From: SHZI01 sp964371995
Lineage (GTDB): Bacteria; Pseudomonadota; Gammaproteobacteria; Steroidobacterales; GCA-2729495
DNA length: 64,000 bases
Direction of reading: 5' to 3'
NCBI GenBank assembly: GCA_964371995.1
Contig: CAYJPG010000006.1
Coordinates: forward strand, 1-64,000
Part shown: in pieces, positions 32,512 to 41,289 of the stretch
Layout: every line of letters starts with the position of its first letter
Numbering within the stretch: the stretch's first letter is position 1
Notes under the pieces: model-generated
What the model saw: only the letters and a program-made list of their open reading frames with translations
Told to the model about the DNA's origin: nothing
The model's database searches: none
Translations under genes and position numbers: made by a program

Positions 32512-33690
32512 ATGGTCGACGCGCGTGACGTAATCATCATCGGAGCAGGGCCGGCCGGTCTGTCACTGGCCATTTCACTGGCAGATGCGGGGTTCGGCGT
32601 GACGGTCGTCGAGAAGCTGCCGCGTGCCGTCCTGGCCGACCCGCCGGCCGATGGCCGGGAGATCGCGCTCACCCATCGCGCCGCTGACATCCTGCAGTCG
32701 CTGGGAATGTGGCAGAACTATCCTGCCGGCGACGTTTCGCCGATCCGCGAGGCCCGGGTGCTCGATGGCAAGTCACCGCACTTCCTGGGTTTTGACACGC
32801 GTGGCACGCAGCAGACCGAACTGGGCTACCTGGTGGCGAATAACGTGATCCGGAAAGCCGCATTCGAGGTGGCGTCTTCCATGCCTTCGATCGAGATCAT
32901 CAGCGATGCTGCGGTCAGCGGTGTGGCGACAACCGCAGACGCGGCTGAAGTGCGCCTGGCTGACGGGCGGATCCTGACGGCTCCGCTGATGGTCGCCGCC
33001 GACAGCCGTTTTTCAGACGCCCGGCGCCGCATGGGCATAGGCGCTGACATGCGCGACTTTGGACGCACGGTGATCGTCTGTCGCCTGTCCCATGAATTGC
33101 CGCACAACGGGATCGCGCACGAATGTTTCCACTATGGTCGTACGCTCGCGGTGTTGCCGCTCAATGGTCTGCTGTCTTCAGCGGTCATCACGCTGTCAGC
33201 CGACCAGAGCAATGCCATGATGCAGATGCCGGTCCCTGAATTTGAAAAGCTGGTTACCGAGCAGTTCGAAGCCCGGCTCGGCGCGATGCAGCTGGTCGGC
33301 GATCGGCACAGCTATCCGCTGGTCGCGGTATATGCCCAGCGCTTTGTTGCCAATCGCTTCGCACTGCTGGGCGACGCCGCCGTCGGCATGCACCCGGTTA
33401 CCGCACACGGCTTCAATTGCGGGCTCTATGGCGTGGAGTCGCTGACCAGGGCCGTACGCGGTGCGCGCGCCACCGGCCGGGATATCGGCGGCATGTCGGT
33501 GCTGGCCCGCTACCAGTCCGAGCACCGACGGGCGACCCGGCCGATCTATCTGGGCACCAATGTGCTCGTCGGCCTGTTCACCGACGACCAGATGCCGGCA
33601 CGCTTTTTCAGGTCGGCCGTACTGCGCCTCGCAAACCGGTTGCCGCCCCTGAAAGCGGGCATTACCCGTCAGTTGACCGGAAGGGCCTGA
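32512..33690 (+). CDS. ubiM: FAD-dependent UbiM-like ubiquinone hydroxylase
   Basis: 392 residues of the UbiH/UbiF/UbiI/UbiM group. FAD-binding 'DVIIIGAGPAGLSLA' (about 6-20), the 'GREIALTHRA' segment and 'FALLGDAAVGMHPVTAHGFNCGL', the C-terminal FAD motif. The HPVTAHGFN form favours UbiM over UbiH; this is judged by eye. The enzyme hydroxylates a ring position of the ubiquinone precursor with O2. GGAGAAAG precedes the start. It begins 24 bases after fnr, a sensible pairing of oxygen sensing with an oxygen-dependent quinone enzyme. Confidence 0.75.
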   Translation: MVDARDVIIIGAGPAGLSLAISLADAGFGVTVVEKLPRAVLADPPADGREIALTHRAADILQSLGMWQNYPAGDVSPIREARVLDGKSPHFLGFDTRGTQQTELGYLVANNVIRKAAFEVASSMPSIEIISDAAVSGVATTADAAEVRLADGRILTAPLMVAADSRFSDARRRMGIGADMRDFGRTVIVCRLSHELPHNGIAHECFHYGRTLAVLPLNGLLSSAVITLSADQSNAMMQMPVPEFEKLVTEQFEARLGAMQLVGDRHSYPLVAVYAQRFVANRFALLGDAAVGMHPVTAHGFNCGLYGVESLTRAVRGARATGRDIGGMSVLARYQSEHRRATRPIYLGTNVLVGLFTDDQMPARFFRSAVLRLANRLPPLKAGITRQLTGRA

Positions 33691-33790
33691 CCGCTATACG
33701 GACAACCGATCGAATCAGGATTTGCTTGGCGGCCACAATCAGCAAATTACTGTCCTTTGTAACGCAGGCATCAGTAAGTTCCACTATAGA

Positions 33791-33831
33791 CAAGCGCTTG
33801 GCTTGCCTTCGTAGTGTCAGTACGTTGTACT
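33791..33831. promoter_or_regulatory. Two palindromes upstream of the TonB receptor
   Basis: CAAGCGCTTG (33791-33800) is a perfect 10-base palindrome, and AGTAC-GTT-GTACT (33819-33831) is a second inverted repeat 18 bases on. The second overlaps a possible -10 (TGTACT, 33826-33831) with TTGCCT 17 bases upstream. The remaining 226-base gap holds no gene. These are possible operator sites for the receptor gene. Confidence 0.3.
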
Positions 33832-33916
33832 ATCCTTATATCCACTCGGCGGAAGCAATGCTTTCTGTTGTATCCGCGCTACAGCTACTGCTCAACATGA
33901 GAGGGGGGAAACCCAT

Positions 33917-36319
33917 ATGAAACCGATTGATTATTTCAACAAGCCCTTATTGGGCCTTACCGCAGTGGGCATGACCCTGCTCGCGCAGCCTGCGCTGGCG
34001 ATCCCCGAAGAGATCGTGGTGACAGCCCGCAAGTTCGAAGAAAACATCCAGGAGATCCCAATTGCAGTGAGCGCATTCACTGCGCAGAACATCGAACAGC
34101 TCAATCTGAAGAGCATCGACGATATCGCGAAGTTCACGCCGGGCCTCTCCTTCACGTCAGCCTTTGGCCGGCAACCGGGCTCGGATCGTCCGTCATTGCG
34201 CGGTATCACGACTGTCGTGAACGGCGTCGCCAACAGCTCTGCTGTCGGTTATTTCGTCGATGGCGTCTATCTGTCCGGCTCACCGCAGTCGACGGAGCTC
34301 TCCAACCTGGAGCGAGTGGAGGTGATCAAGGGTCCGCAGGCCGCACAGTTCGGTCGTGGCACCTATGCCGGCGCCATCAACTACATCACCCGCAAGCCTT
34401 CGTTGGACGGACTGGAAGGTGGCGCCACCATCACCGGCGCAGAACACGACACCCAGGAGTACTCGGGCTGGCTGAGCGGGCCACTCATCGACAATCAGCT
34501 CGCTTACTATGTAAGTGCTGGCTACGACACCTACGGCGGTGAGTTCACCAACCAGGCCTATGGCGACAAGGTCGGCGGCACCGAGACCAAGAACCTCACC
34601 GCCAAGCTCCTGTGGACCCCGCTGGATGGCCTCGAGGTCACCCTGAAGGGCGGCCTGCAGCGCACTGATGACGACCATTTTGCCATCTACCTGCAGCCCC
34701 GCACGCTCAACAACTGCTACCCGCGAACCGCCACGACGCCACGCGCCCGCGGTTACTACTGTGGTACGGCGGTTCTTGACGAAAACAACATCAACCTCGC
34801 AACGGGCCTGCTTGAGAATGCCGAAAACGGCATGTCCGGCAGCGAACTGAATCGCAAGCTGATCAGCCTGGCCATCGACTACACCGCGCCGAGCGGCTAT
34901 ACCTTTACCAGCACCACAGGCTACATCAGGGACGAGATAAATACCGGTTTTGACGTTTCCTACGCCAACTATGACGCCGTCCCCGTTGGCGCATCGGCTG
35001 GCAGCTTCTACCAGCTGGACGGCGACCGGAGCCATAGCCTCTCGCAGGAATTGCGCATCACCTCGCCCCAGGACGCCCGGGTGCGTGCCACGGGTGGTTT
35101 TTACTTCCTGGATATAGAGAGTCAGGAGGTTTACAACCGCAAGGTATTGGCAAGCGGCGTTTCGGCACTGCAGACAATTGCCAACCTGACCACGCAAAGG
35201 GTGCAGAATCGCGCCGTGTTTGCAGGCGTCGATGTCGACATCAACGACCGGCTCACGATGGGCCTCGAAGGCCGTTACTCGAGCGATAATGTCGAGGTCT
35301 CCAATGTCGTCAATAACGGCACCGGCGCTATAGAGCCGTGCGCAGGCGAGCCGAGCTGCCAGAATACCTTCACCAGCTTTACGCCGCGGCTGACAGCTCG
35401 TTACCGGTATAGCGACGAGATCAACCTGTATGCCAACATCGCCCGTGGCACCAAACCCGGTGACTTCAATGCGACGCTGCCGAACGATCCGGACTCCGGA
35501 TTGCCCGACGAAAGTTTCCGTGCCGTCGATGAAGAAACCATGTGGAGCTATGAGATCGGTGCCAAGACCGAGTGGCTCGACCGTCGCCTGATCGCGAATC
35601 TCGCGGTTTACTTCAACGACGTGGAAGACCAGCAGCTGACGACCAACATCGAAGGTCCGGGCGGCGTGCCCCAGTCGGTGCTTGCAAACGTGGGCAAGAC
35701 CGAGGTCTGGGGTGCAGAACTCGAGACCAACTTCGCCATCACCGACAACTGGTCAGCCGGGTTCATCTACGCTTACACCCACTCCGAGATCAAGGAGCGG
35801 ATCAGCGTTGACCAGGCAGACCTGGTGGGCGACATCACCGGCTTTACGACACTCAGCGATTACTACAATGAGTTTGGTGACGTATCCGGCAAGCAGTCCC
35901 CGCGTGTACCGGAGAACCAGTTCGCGCTGTTCACCCGCTATGACATACCGTTCAGCTGGGGCGGCATGTTCGTCGGTGCTGACTACACCTTCGAGGATTC
36001 GAAGTATGCCCAGGAGCACAACCTGATCGAGACGGGAGACCGCAATCTGATCGGCGCGCGCATCGGTGCCAACTGGCAGAACTGGCAGCTCACTGCCTGG
36101 GTCAAGAACCTTACGGACGATGACACCCCGCTGGATATCATCCGGTACATCGACCGGCAGGCGTCCTCGGGCGGCGCGCTGCCCAGCTGTACCGCCTCCG
36201 GTGGTACGACCGCGCAATGCGTCTCGACCTCGACCAGCGGTCGCGGATTCGGCCTGACCCTCCAACCCGGCCGACAGGTCGGTGCAACGCTCAGTTACAA
36301 GTTCGGCGGTGCCAAGTAA
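33917..36319 (+). CDS. TonB-dependent outer-membrane receptor
   Basis: 800 residues. Signal peptide (about 1-29), then plug domain beginning 'EEIVVTARKFEENIQEIP' (TonB-box-like start) through the 'VEVIKGPQAAQFGRGTYAGAINY' motif, followed by a 22-strand barrel ending in 'GATLSYKF'. Receptors with this start are abundant in sphingomonad-like and environmental gammaproteobacteria and import siderophores, sugars or other large substrates. Strong ribosome-binding site GAGGGGGG. The substrate is unknown. A second receptor lies at 41.3-43.9 kb. Confidence 0.92.
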   Translation: MKPIDYFNKPLLGLTAVGMTLLAQPALAIPEEIVVTARKFEENIQEIPIAVSAFTAQNIEQLNLKSIDDIAKFTPGLSFTSAFGRQPGSDRPSLRGITTVVNGVANSSAVGYFVDGVYLSGSPQSTELSNLERVEVIKGPQAAQFGRGTYAGAINYITRKPSLDGLEGGATITGAEHDTQEYSGWLSGPLIDNQLAYYVSAGYDTYGGEFTNQAYGDKVGGTETKNLTAKLLWTPLDGLEVTLKGGLQRTDDDHFAIYLQPRTLNNCYPRTATTPRARGYYCGTAVLDENNINLATGLLENAENGMSGSELNRKLISLAIDYTAPSGYTFTSTTGYIRDEINTGFDVSYANYDAVPVGASAGSFYQLDGDRSHSLSQELRITSPQDARVRATGGFYFLDIESQEVYNRKVLASGVSALQTIANLTTQRVQNRAVFAGVDVDINDRLTMGLEGRYSSDNVEVSNVVNNGTGAIEPCAGEPSCQNTFTSFTPRLTARYRYSDEINLYANIARGTKPGDFNATLPNDPDSGLPDESFRAVDEETMWSYEIGAKTEWLDRRLIANLAVYFNDVEDQQLTTNIEGPGGVPQSVLANVGKTEVWGAELETNFAITDNWSAGFIYAYTHSEIKERISVDQADLVGDITGFTTLSDYYNEFGDVSGKQSPRVPENQFALFTRYDIPFSWGGMFVGADYTFEDSKYAQEHNLIETGDRNLIGARIGANWQNWQLTAWVKNLTDDDTPLDIIRYIDRQASSGGALPSCTASGGTTAQCVSTSTSGRGFGLTLQPGRQVGATLSYKFGGAK

Positions 36320-36346
36320 CGGTCACTTAGCCAGAACGACGACAAT

Positions 36347-36385
36347 AAAAAGGGCGGTGGATCGTGAGATCCACCGCCCTTTTCT
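36347..36385. terminator. Bidirectional rho-independent terminator
   Basis: Perfect 16-bp stem AAAAGGGCGGTGGATC (36348-36363) with its complement at 36368-36383, loop GTGA, flanked by A and T runs on the two sides. It lies between the TonB receptor and the convergent heme/split-barrel gene and can serve both strands. Confidence 0.9.
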
Positions 36386-36412
36386 TTTCAGGCTGACCTT
36401 TTCAGAGCGCCA

Positions 36413-37216
36413 TCAGTCGGTGACGACGCCCGTGCGACCACGCAGCCAGCGCTGGTAGACCGCATAACCTTCACCGAGCGTCGTATCGAAGTAGTAGATC
36501 TGCTCGGGCTTGATGCGAATCAGGTCGAAGCGGCGCAAGGCCCGTTCTTTCTTCACCCGCACCAGGTTGTACTTGTCGACAGCAATACTGAAACGCGGAT
36601 CAGACGAGGGAATCACCTCCGCCGTACCATTGATTTGCGTACTGCGCCACAGCTTGGGACCCCCTTCGGCGATGCTCCAGCCCGCGAAGTGCACGGCGCT
36701 GATGTTCGGGTTCTTGCGGATCTGCAGCAGCTTCTCGGTGCCGATCTCGGAAACGACGTAGAGCACCTGTTCGTCCTTGTCGAGCACCATGTCGACCGTG
36801 GTCGCCAGCGGCTTGTTGTTGAGAGCCGTTGTCAGCGCAAAGCGCTCACGGCCGGGCAGAAACTCGACGATCTTTTCCCAGAGCTTCTCCTGGGACAGCT
36901 GCCGGTCGCTGCGCGCCATCTGCCGGGTGGCAGAAGCAACCGTATCGATAGTGAAGTCCACGTCATGGCACTCGGCGCAGGTCATGCCCCTCGGGAATTT
37001 GCGATGCTTGCTGCCCGTCACATCATTCGCAGTGATTGGCGGCCCGGGAATGATCACGGCCTCGATGCCGCGTTCGCCGCCGCCCACATTGACACCTTCA
37101 GGTGTTTTCTGTCCCGCCTTGGCAGGCTCCGCCGCCTGCAGCAGCGTCGTGCTGAGCGCAAATGGCACAGCGGCGGCTGCCGCGATGCCGATCAGCAGGG
37201 ATTGTCGTTTGTTCAT
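36413..37216 (-). CDS. Exported heme-motif (CxxCH) pyridoxamine-oxidase-like split-barrel protein
   Basis: 267 residues. Signal peptide (about 5-29). Near the N-terminus of the mature protein, Cys80, Cys83 and His84 form a CAECH heme c motif. The rest (about 100-260) resembles the FMN-binding split-barrel of PNPOx-like proteins: 'NNKPLATTVDMVLDKDEQVLYVVSEIGTEKLLQIRKNP'-type order of strands. I infer a periplasmic c-type cytochrome/flavin-type redox protein. AGGAAAGGACA fixes the start. Together with the DUF4136 gene it forms a unit on the minus strand. Function unknown; residue-level FMN ligands were not checked. Confidence 0.65.
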   Translation of the reverse strand: MNKRQSLLIGIAAAAAVPFALSTTLLQAAEPAKAGQKTPEGVNVGGGERGIEAVIIPGPPITANDVTGSKHRKFPRGMTCAECHDVDFTIDTVASATRQMARSDRQLSQEKLWEKIVEFLPGRERFALTTALNNKPLATTVDMVLDKDEQVLYVVSEIGTEKLLQIRKNPNISAVHFAGWSIAEGGPKLWRSTQINGTAEVIPSSDPRFSIAVDKYNLVRVKKERALRRFDLIRIKPEQIYYFDTTLGEGYAVYQRWLRGRTGVVTD

Positions 37217-37284
37217 TGTCCTTTCCTCGTCGCCTATATGTTCAACATTGAAAAAAATCCGGCACCAGCCCGAGTTCGTATGAG

Positions 37285-37848
37285 TCAGCGTGCGGGCGTC
37301 CGGGCGGGTAGATCCTGCATCGCCAGCGCGACGGCCCGGGCTACCGCATCTGCATCGAGGCTGCCCTTCTCCATGCTTCCCGCGATGGAGCCAAACCACA
37401 ACTCGCGGTTTGCCGCAGCGTCCACCACATGGATGACCAGCCGCCCTTCGCGATAGCTTTGCACGCTCGGACTGCCGACATTGACCGAACCACCCACGTT
37501 GCTGCCAAAGCTTCCGACACCGATGCCGATACGGAACGGACTGGATTTCACGCGTTCGTCGGCCGCGGTTTCATAAGCGATCCACAACTGGGGATCATCC
37601 TTTGCTTCTGTGTATCCGCGGCGAGTCATTTCGGCACGGATGGCCGCGCGGATATTGGCATCCAGCAGGCGCATGGGTTCTTCGCTACTGGCGGTAGGCG
37701 GGGGCTGCCAGCCGAAGGTACGGTAGGCGGCGAAGTTGGCATCTGGTGCGGTCTGTGACGCGCGCTCAGGCCGCGATGGACTGGTGCAGCCGCCGGCCAG
37801 CAGGGTGCTGGCGATCAGGGCCAGGCTGAGAGCAGATTTGATGCGCAT
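37285..37848 (-). CDS. DUF4136 lipoprotein
   Basis: 187 residues. Lipobox LAGGC at the end of a signal peptide (Cys21), then a DUF4136 domain with 'FAAYRTFGWQPPP' and 'VIHVVDAAANRELWFGSIAG'. DUF4136 proteins are outer-membrane-associated lipoproteins of unknown function. It is upstream of the heme/split-barrel gene and reads from the promoter at 37861-37889. Confidence 0.82.
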   Translation of the reverse strand: MRIKSALSLALIASTLLAGGCTSPSRPERASQTAPDANFAAYRTFGWQPPPTASSEEPMRLLDANIRAAIRAEMTRRGYTEAKDDPQLWIAYETAADERVKSSPFRIGIGVGSFGSNVGGSVNVGSPSVQSYREGRLVIHVVDAAANRELWFGSIAGSMEKGSLDADAVARAVALAMQDLPARTPAR

Positions 37849-37860
37849 GACGTCTCGCCT

Positions 37861-37889
37861 TTTATAGACACTGTATTGACAGTATTAAA
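37861..37889 (-). promoter_or_regulatory. Promoter with an operator palindrome in its spacer
   Basis: On the minus strand TTTAAT (37884-37889) is followed after 17 bases by TATAAA (37861-37866), a plausible -35/-10 for the DUF4136 gene. The spacer contains ACTGT-CAAT-ACAGT (37870-37883), an inverted repeat with 5-base arms as used by TetR-type repressors. No regulator with this site is identified. Confidence 0.4.
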
Positions 37890-37916
37890 CCTAACTCATT
37901 GTCTTTCTTGATATTG

Positions 37917-38930
37917 TCAGCGACGCAACCTGGGCAGCAATTCCTTGCCGATGATGTGCAGCGACTTCTCCGGTTCGTCGTGCAGACGCAGTGCATTCTC
38001 CGTCATGCCGGCTGCAGCGAAGGCCTTGATGCGCTCCACATGCCGGTCCAGATCACTCAGGTCGCCGGCCAGGCTCAGGCCCTCGACCAGCTTGGCGACG
38101 ATCTCCGGGGCCACGCCCTTGATCTCGCCAACCTTGGTACGGAACGCCGTTAGAAATGCGTCCTTGTTCGCGTGGACGACCTTCGCTTCCTCGGGCGTCA
38201 GGAAGGGCTCGTACCAGGCCTCCTCAAGCCAGCCACGGACCATGAGTTCCCGGCGAGCCTCGCGGAATGAAGCCTCGCGGTCTGCCTTTATATGGAAGGC
38301 GCAGAAGTTGTTGACGCGGAAGTCGGCTGCGCTGCGGCCATGCCGGGCCAGCCCCTCGCGGACGTCGCTCATGCACTTTGGCAACATCGGCAAGATCATG
38401 TCGCTGAACATGGTGCCATCGGCAAACCGCGTAGCCATGTCGAGCATCTTCGGACCGGTGGCACCAGCGTAGATGATCGGTGGCGTGCCCTTTACCCAGG
38501 TCGAACGGAAGTAGCGCGACTTGTAGACCTCGCCATCCCACACCACCACCTGGCCGGATACCGCACGCTTTGCCATCGCCACTGCTTCGCCAAGGCCCTT
38601 TACGCGTTTGCCGTAGGGCTTGTTGAGGACGCCGGGCCATTCCCCGCCACCGCCGATCACCACCATGCCACGGCCATTGGAGTACTCGTTCAGCGTCGAA
38701 ACCGCGTTGGCAATCTTCAGCGGATGCATCTCGTAGGGACTGATGACGACGGCACCGAGCATGATCTTTTTCGTGGCTATCGCGGCCGGCATAAGACACA
38801 TGAAAGGATCGCGACCGTTTGCGTAGTTCTGCGCCCAGAGGCCACGTATGCCGTAGCTCTCGGCAATCGCGGCCAGCTCTGCAACCTGTGCGGGCGTGAC
38901 GTCCGCTTCGAGAATGATGTCGATATCCAT
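37917..38930 (-). CDS. Luciferase-like (LLM) flavin-dependent oxidoreductase, copy 1
   Basis: 337 residues, TIM barrel of the luciferase-like monooxygenase/F420-dependent reductase superfamily. Recognisable parts: 'MDIDIILEADVTPAQVAELA' start, 'ATKKIMLGAVVISPYEMHP', 'PPIIYAGATGPKMLDMA' and 'LSLAGDLSDLDRHVERIKAF'. Uses FMN or F420; which one is not decidable here. It is a paralog of the gene at 45419-46459. It is 31 bases downstream of the SDR gene on the same strand and likely acts on the same substrate. Confidence 0.85.
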   Translation of the reverse strand: MDIDIILEADVTPAQVAELAAIAESYGIRGLWAQNYANGRDPFMCLMPAAIATKKIMLGAVVISPYEMHPLKIANAVSTLNEYSNGRGMVVIGGGGEWPGVLNKPYGKRVKGLGEAVAMAKRAVSGQVVVWDGEVYKSRYFRSTWVKGTPPIIYAGATGPKMLDMATRFADGTMFSDMILPMLPKCMSDVREGLARHGRSAADFRVNNFCAFHIKADREASFREARRELMVRGWLEEAWYEPFLTPEEAKVVHANKDAFLTAFRTKVGEIKGVAPEIVAKLVEGLSLAGDLSDLDRHVERIKAFAAAGMTENALRLHDEPEKSLHIIGKELLPRLRR

Positions 38931-38961
38931 TAGTGCTTCCTTTACCTCGGTCAGTTCGGAA

Positions 38962-39777
38962 TCAGCGGACCTTCAGGTCCGTCCGGGCTTCAATCGGCGA
39001 AATGATGTCGCGCTTGCGAAACGGCGCCATTGCGAAACGCAGCGCAGCCTTGCGCGGCGTCAGCCACTCGATGCATGCGCCCTGTTTGCAGTTTGCCAGC
39101 GCCTGGGCAGCCAGCCACGGCGTTACGGTTTCGACCGTATCGCCAAGGATATTCATGACCCGCTTGGCCTTCTCCCACTCCTGCGGATCCTTGCTCTTCG
39201 ACGAATAGATCAGCAGGTCGGTCGGCACCATGCCGGGACTCAGTGCGCCGATCAGTACCGGCGAATCCTTGTATTCCTTTGCCAGGGACCGGGTCAGGTA
39301 ACGCAGCGCATATTTGCTGCTGCCGTAGACCGTCAGGCCCGGCGACATCATGCCGTTGCTGCCGAAGCCTTCGAAAGTATAGATCTTGCCGCTGCCCTGG
39401 CGCAGCATTGCGGAGAGTGCGACCTTGGTACCGTAAATCGTGCCAAGCAGATTGGTTTCAATGGTGGCGACAATCTGCTCCGCAGGCAGATCCGCGAGCA
39501 GTGCGCGGTCCGTCGCGACTGCGGCATTGCTGATCCAGACATCGACACGGGAAAAGCGCGCGACCGCCGCGTCCCAAACCGCCTGCAGCGAGGCCATGTC
39601 GCGTACGTCGCAGACGCAGCCCAGCACCTCAGCGGGGCTGCCCAGCTCCGTGGTTGCGGCATCGACGGCGGCCTGAGTGCGGCCAGTCACCACCACCCGG
39701 TGGCCGAGTTTCAGGAATTCACGGGCGAGGCCTTTGCCGATACCCCGGGTACTGCCCGTGATGACGATCGTTTGCAT
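38962..39777 (-). CDS. Short-chain dehydrogenase/reductase
   Basis: 271 residues of the classical SDR family: cofactor motif 'TGSTRGIGKGLA' (about 7-18), 'NAAV' near 85, active-site 'YGSSKYALRYL' with Tyr and Lys in YxxxK. The C-terminal 60 residues are an extension of unusual composition. Substrate unknown. It sits between the LLM gene and the Tat-exported FAD amine oxidase on the minus strand, consistent with a small catabolic operon. Confidence 0.85.
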   Translation of the reverse strand: MQTIVITGSTRGIGKGLAREFLKLGHRVVVTGRTQAAVDAATTELGSPAEVLGCVCDVRDMASLQAVWDAAVARFSRVDVWISNAAVATDRALLADLPAEQIVATIETNLLGTIYGTKVALSAMLRQGSGKIYTFEGFGSNGMMSPGLTVYGSSKYALRYLTRSLAKEYKDSPVLIGALSPGMVPTDLLIYSSKSKDPQEWEKAKRVMNILGDTVETVTPWLAAQALANCKQGACIEWLTPRKAALRFAMAPFRKRDIISPIEARTDLKVR

Positions 39778-39828
39778 GCGTCTTCTTCATTCAGGGAGAA
39801 AAAAGACCATTCTAGGCCAGTTGGCGAT

Positions 39829-41263
39829 CTAGGCGAGCTGCAGGATCTCCACTGCCGCACGCTCGCCTGACTCCATTGCGCCTTCCATGCCGATNNNNNN
39901 NNNNAGCGAAATGAATACGGCCATGTGCCTCTGCAACAACATTGCCGAAGCGGGCAATCTGGCCCGGCGTCCGGTACATGTTGTGGCCGCGTGTCCACGG
40001 GTAAGCAGACCAGTTCACCACCGCCGTGGCTTCCACGCGCCCGACAGTGCTTGGCCGCGCTTCATTCAGTGCTTTGGTAGCTGCCCGCATCACATCCGCG
40101 TCGTTCATCTTCAGCCACGGTGAACGCGGACTGCGGACGTTCATCCAGACATATTCGCCCTGCTCTGACTTGAAATGGAACAGGCGACCCATCGGTTGAT
40201 TGGTCCACAGCGACCCCGGCAGCCCGTCCACTTTCCAGTAGGGCTCCTTGACGGCGAAAAACACGTTGACCATGTTGTCGTAGGGAATCTCGCGCACGGC
40301 TGCCGCCTGCAGGGCCGGAAGCGCCGGCTCGATGGCGATCTCGCGCAGCAGCGGCAGCGGTACGGCGACGACTACCCGGCCGGCACGATAACGGCGTCCG
40401 GCTTTGGTCCTGACTTCGACGCCGTTCTTGTCAGCGCGGATCGCCGTGACATGCGCATTGAAGGCGATCTCCCGCTTGAACAGCCCGGCCATGCTTTCCG
40501 GCAGGCGACTGCTGCCCGTGGCAATGCGCTTCAGGCCATCCATGCCACCCATGGCCTCCTGAAAACGGAACAGGCGATGCTGCCACAGCGCTGACAACGT
40601 GTTGACGTCACCGGTGGGCGTGTCATTGTCGATAAACCGCAGGGCCGCCTCGCTGGCGCCGCAACTCTTCAGGTAGTCGCCATAGCTGATGTCGAGTGCC
40701 GCCATTTCCGGCAACAGCCAGCTGTCGAGACCATTGAGAGGCGAGGGCTGCGGCGTATACATCATCGTCAGCCCGAAGGGCCCCATCAGCGGCCCGCCCC
40801 CGGTACGCTCCTTGCCGACCAGCTTGTTGAGTGGCGACTCCGCCCATGCCGCCATCGACATGGTCGTGTCATCGACCTTCAACGCGAAAGGCAGCTCAAC
40901 GGTATCGAGCCACTTTTGCATCGGAAAACCGCCCAGCCGGTCGATCATCGACAGGCAGCGCGCATAGCCGGAACCGAATTCAGTACCGCCGGCTTCGGGT
41001 CGGCCCGGAACCTTGTCGAGGGTCATCACGCGCCCGCCAACGCGGTTGCTGCCCTCAAGAAGCAGCACACTCACACCGGCATCCTGCAGCATCAGCGCGC
41101 TATTAAGGCCCGCGAGGCCAGCGCCAATAACGATGACATCGGCATCACGCCGGTTGGCGGCCAGCGCTGCGGTGCCGAGGCCACTGCCGGCGGTGATCAC
41201 ACCGGCAGTGGCCGCGATTTCCTTCAGGACCCGTCGGCGGGTACGTGTGGCAGTAAACGTCAT
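39829..41263 (-). CDS. Tat-exported FAD amine oxidase, interrupted by an assembly gap
   Basis: About 470 residues. N-terminal twin-arginine signal 'TRRRVLKEIAATAGV', then FAD-binding 'DVIVIGAGLAGLNSALML' and the amine-oxidase 'NRVGGRVMTL' and 'GTEFGSGYARCL' parts. A run of 10 N at 39895-39904 interrupts the gene near its end; reading on the far side in the correct frame gives IGMEGAMESGERAA and a stop at 39829-39831, the normal C-terminal FAD-binding motif. The stop in another frame at 39812 is an artefact of the gap length. Substrate unknown; oxidised amines or polyamines are typical. Confidence 0.85.
39895..39904. other. Scaffold gap (10 N)
   Basis: Placeholder N run within the FAD amine oxidase gene. 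The true gap length is not a multiple of three different from 10, as the downstream frame only works if the gap is resized. Confidence 0.95.
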
Positions 41264-41289
41264 GCTGACGGGTCCTTCCTGTCGTTGCT

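Noticed and set aside
39812..39831. Extended C-terminus of the amine oxidase ending at 39812
   Set aside because: It arises only from the 10-N gap shifting the frame; the real frame ends at 39829 with the normal FAD-binding motif.
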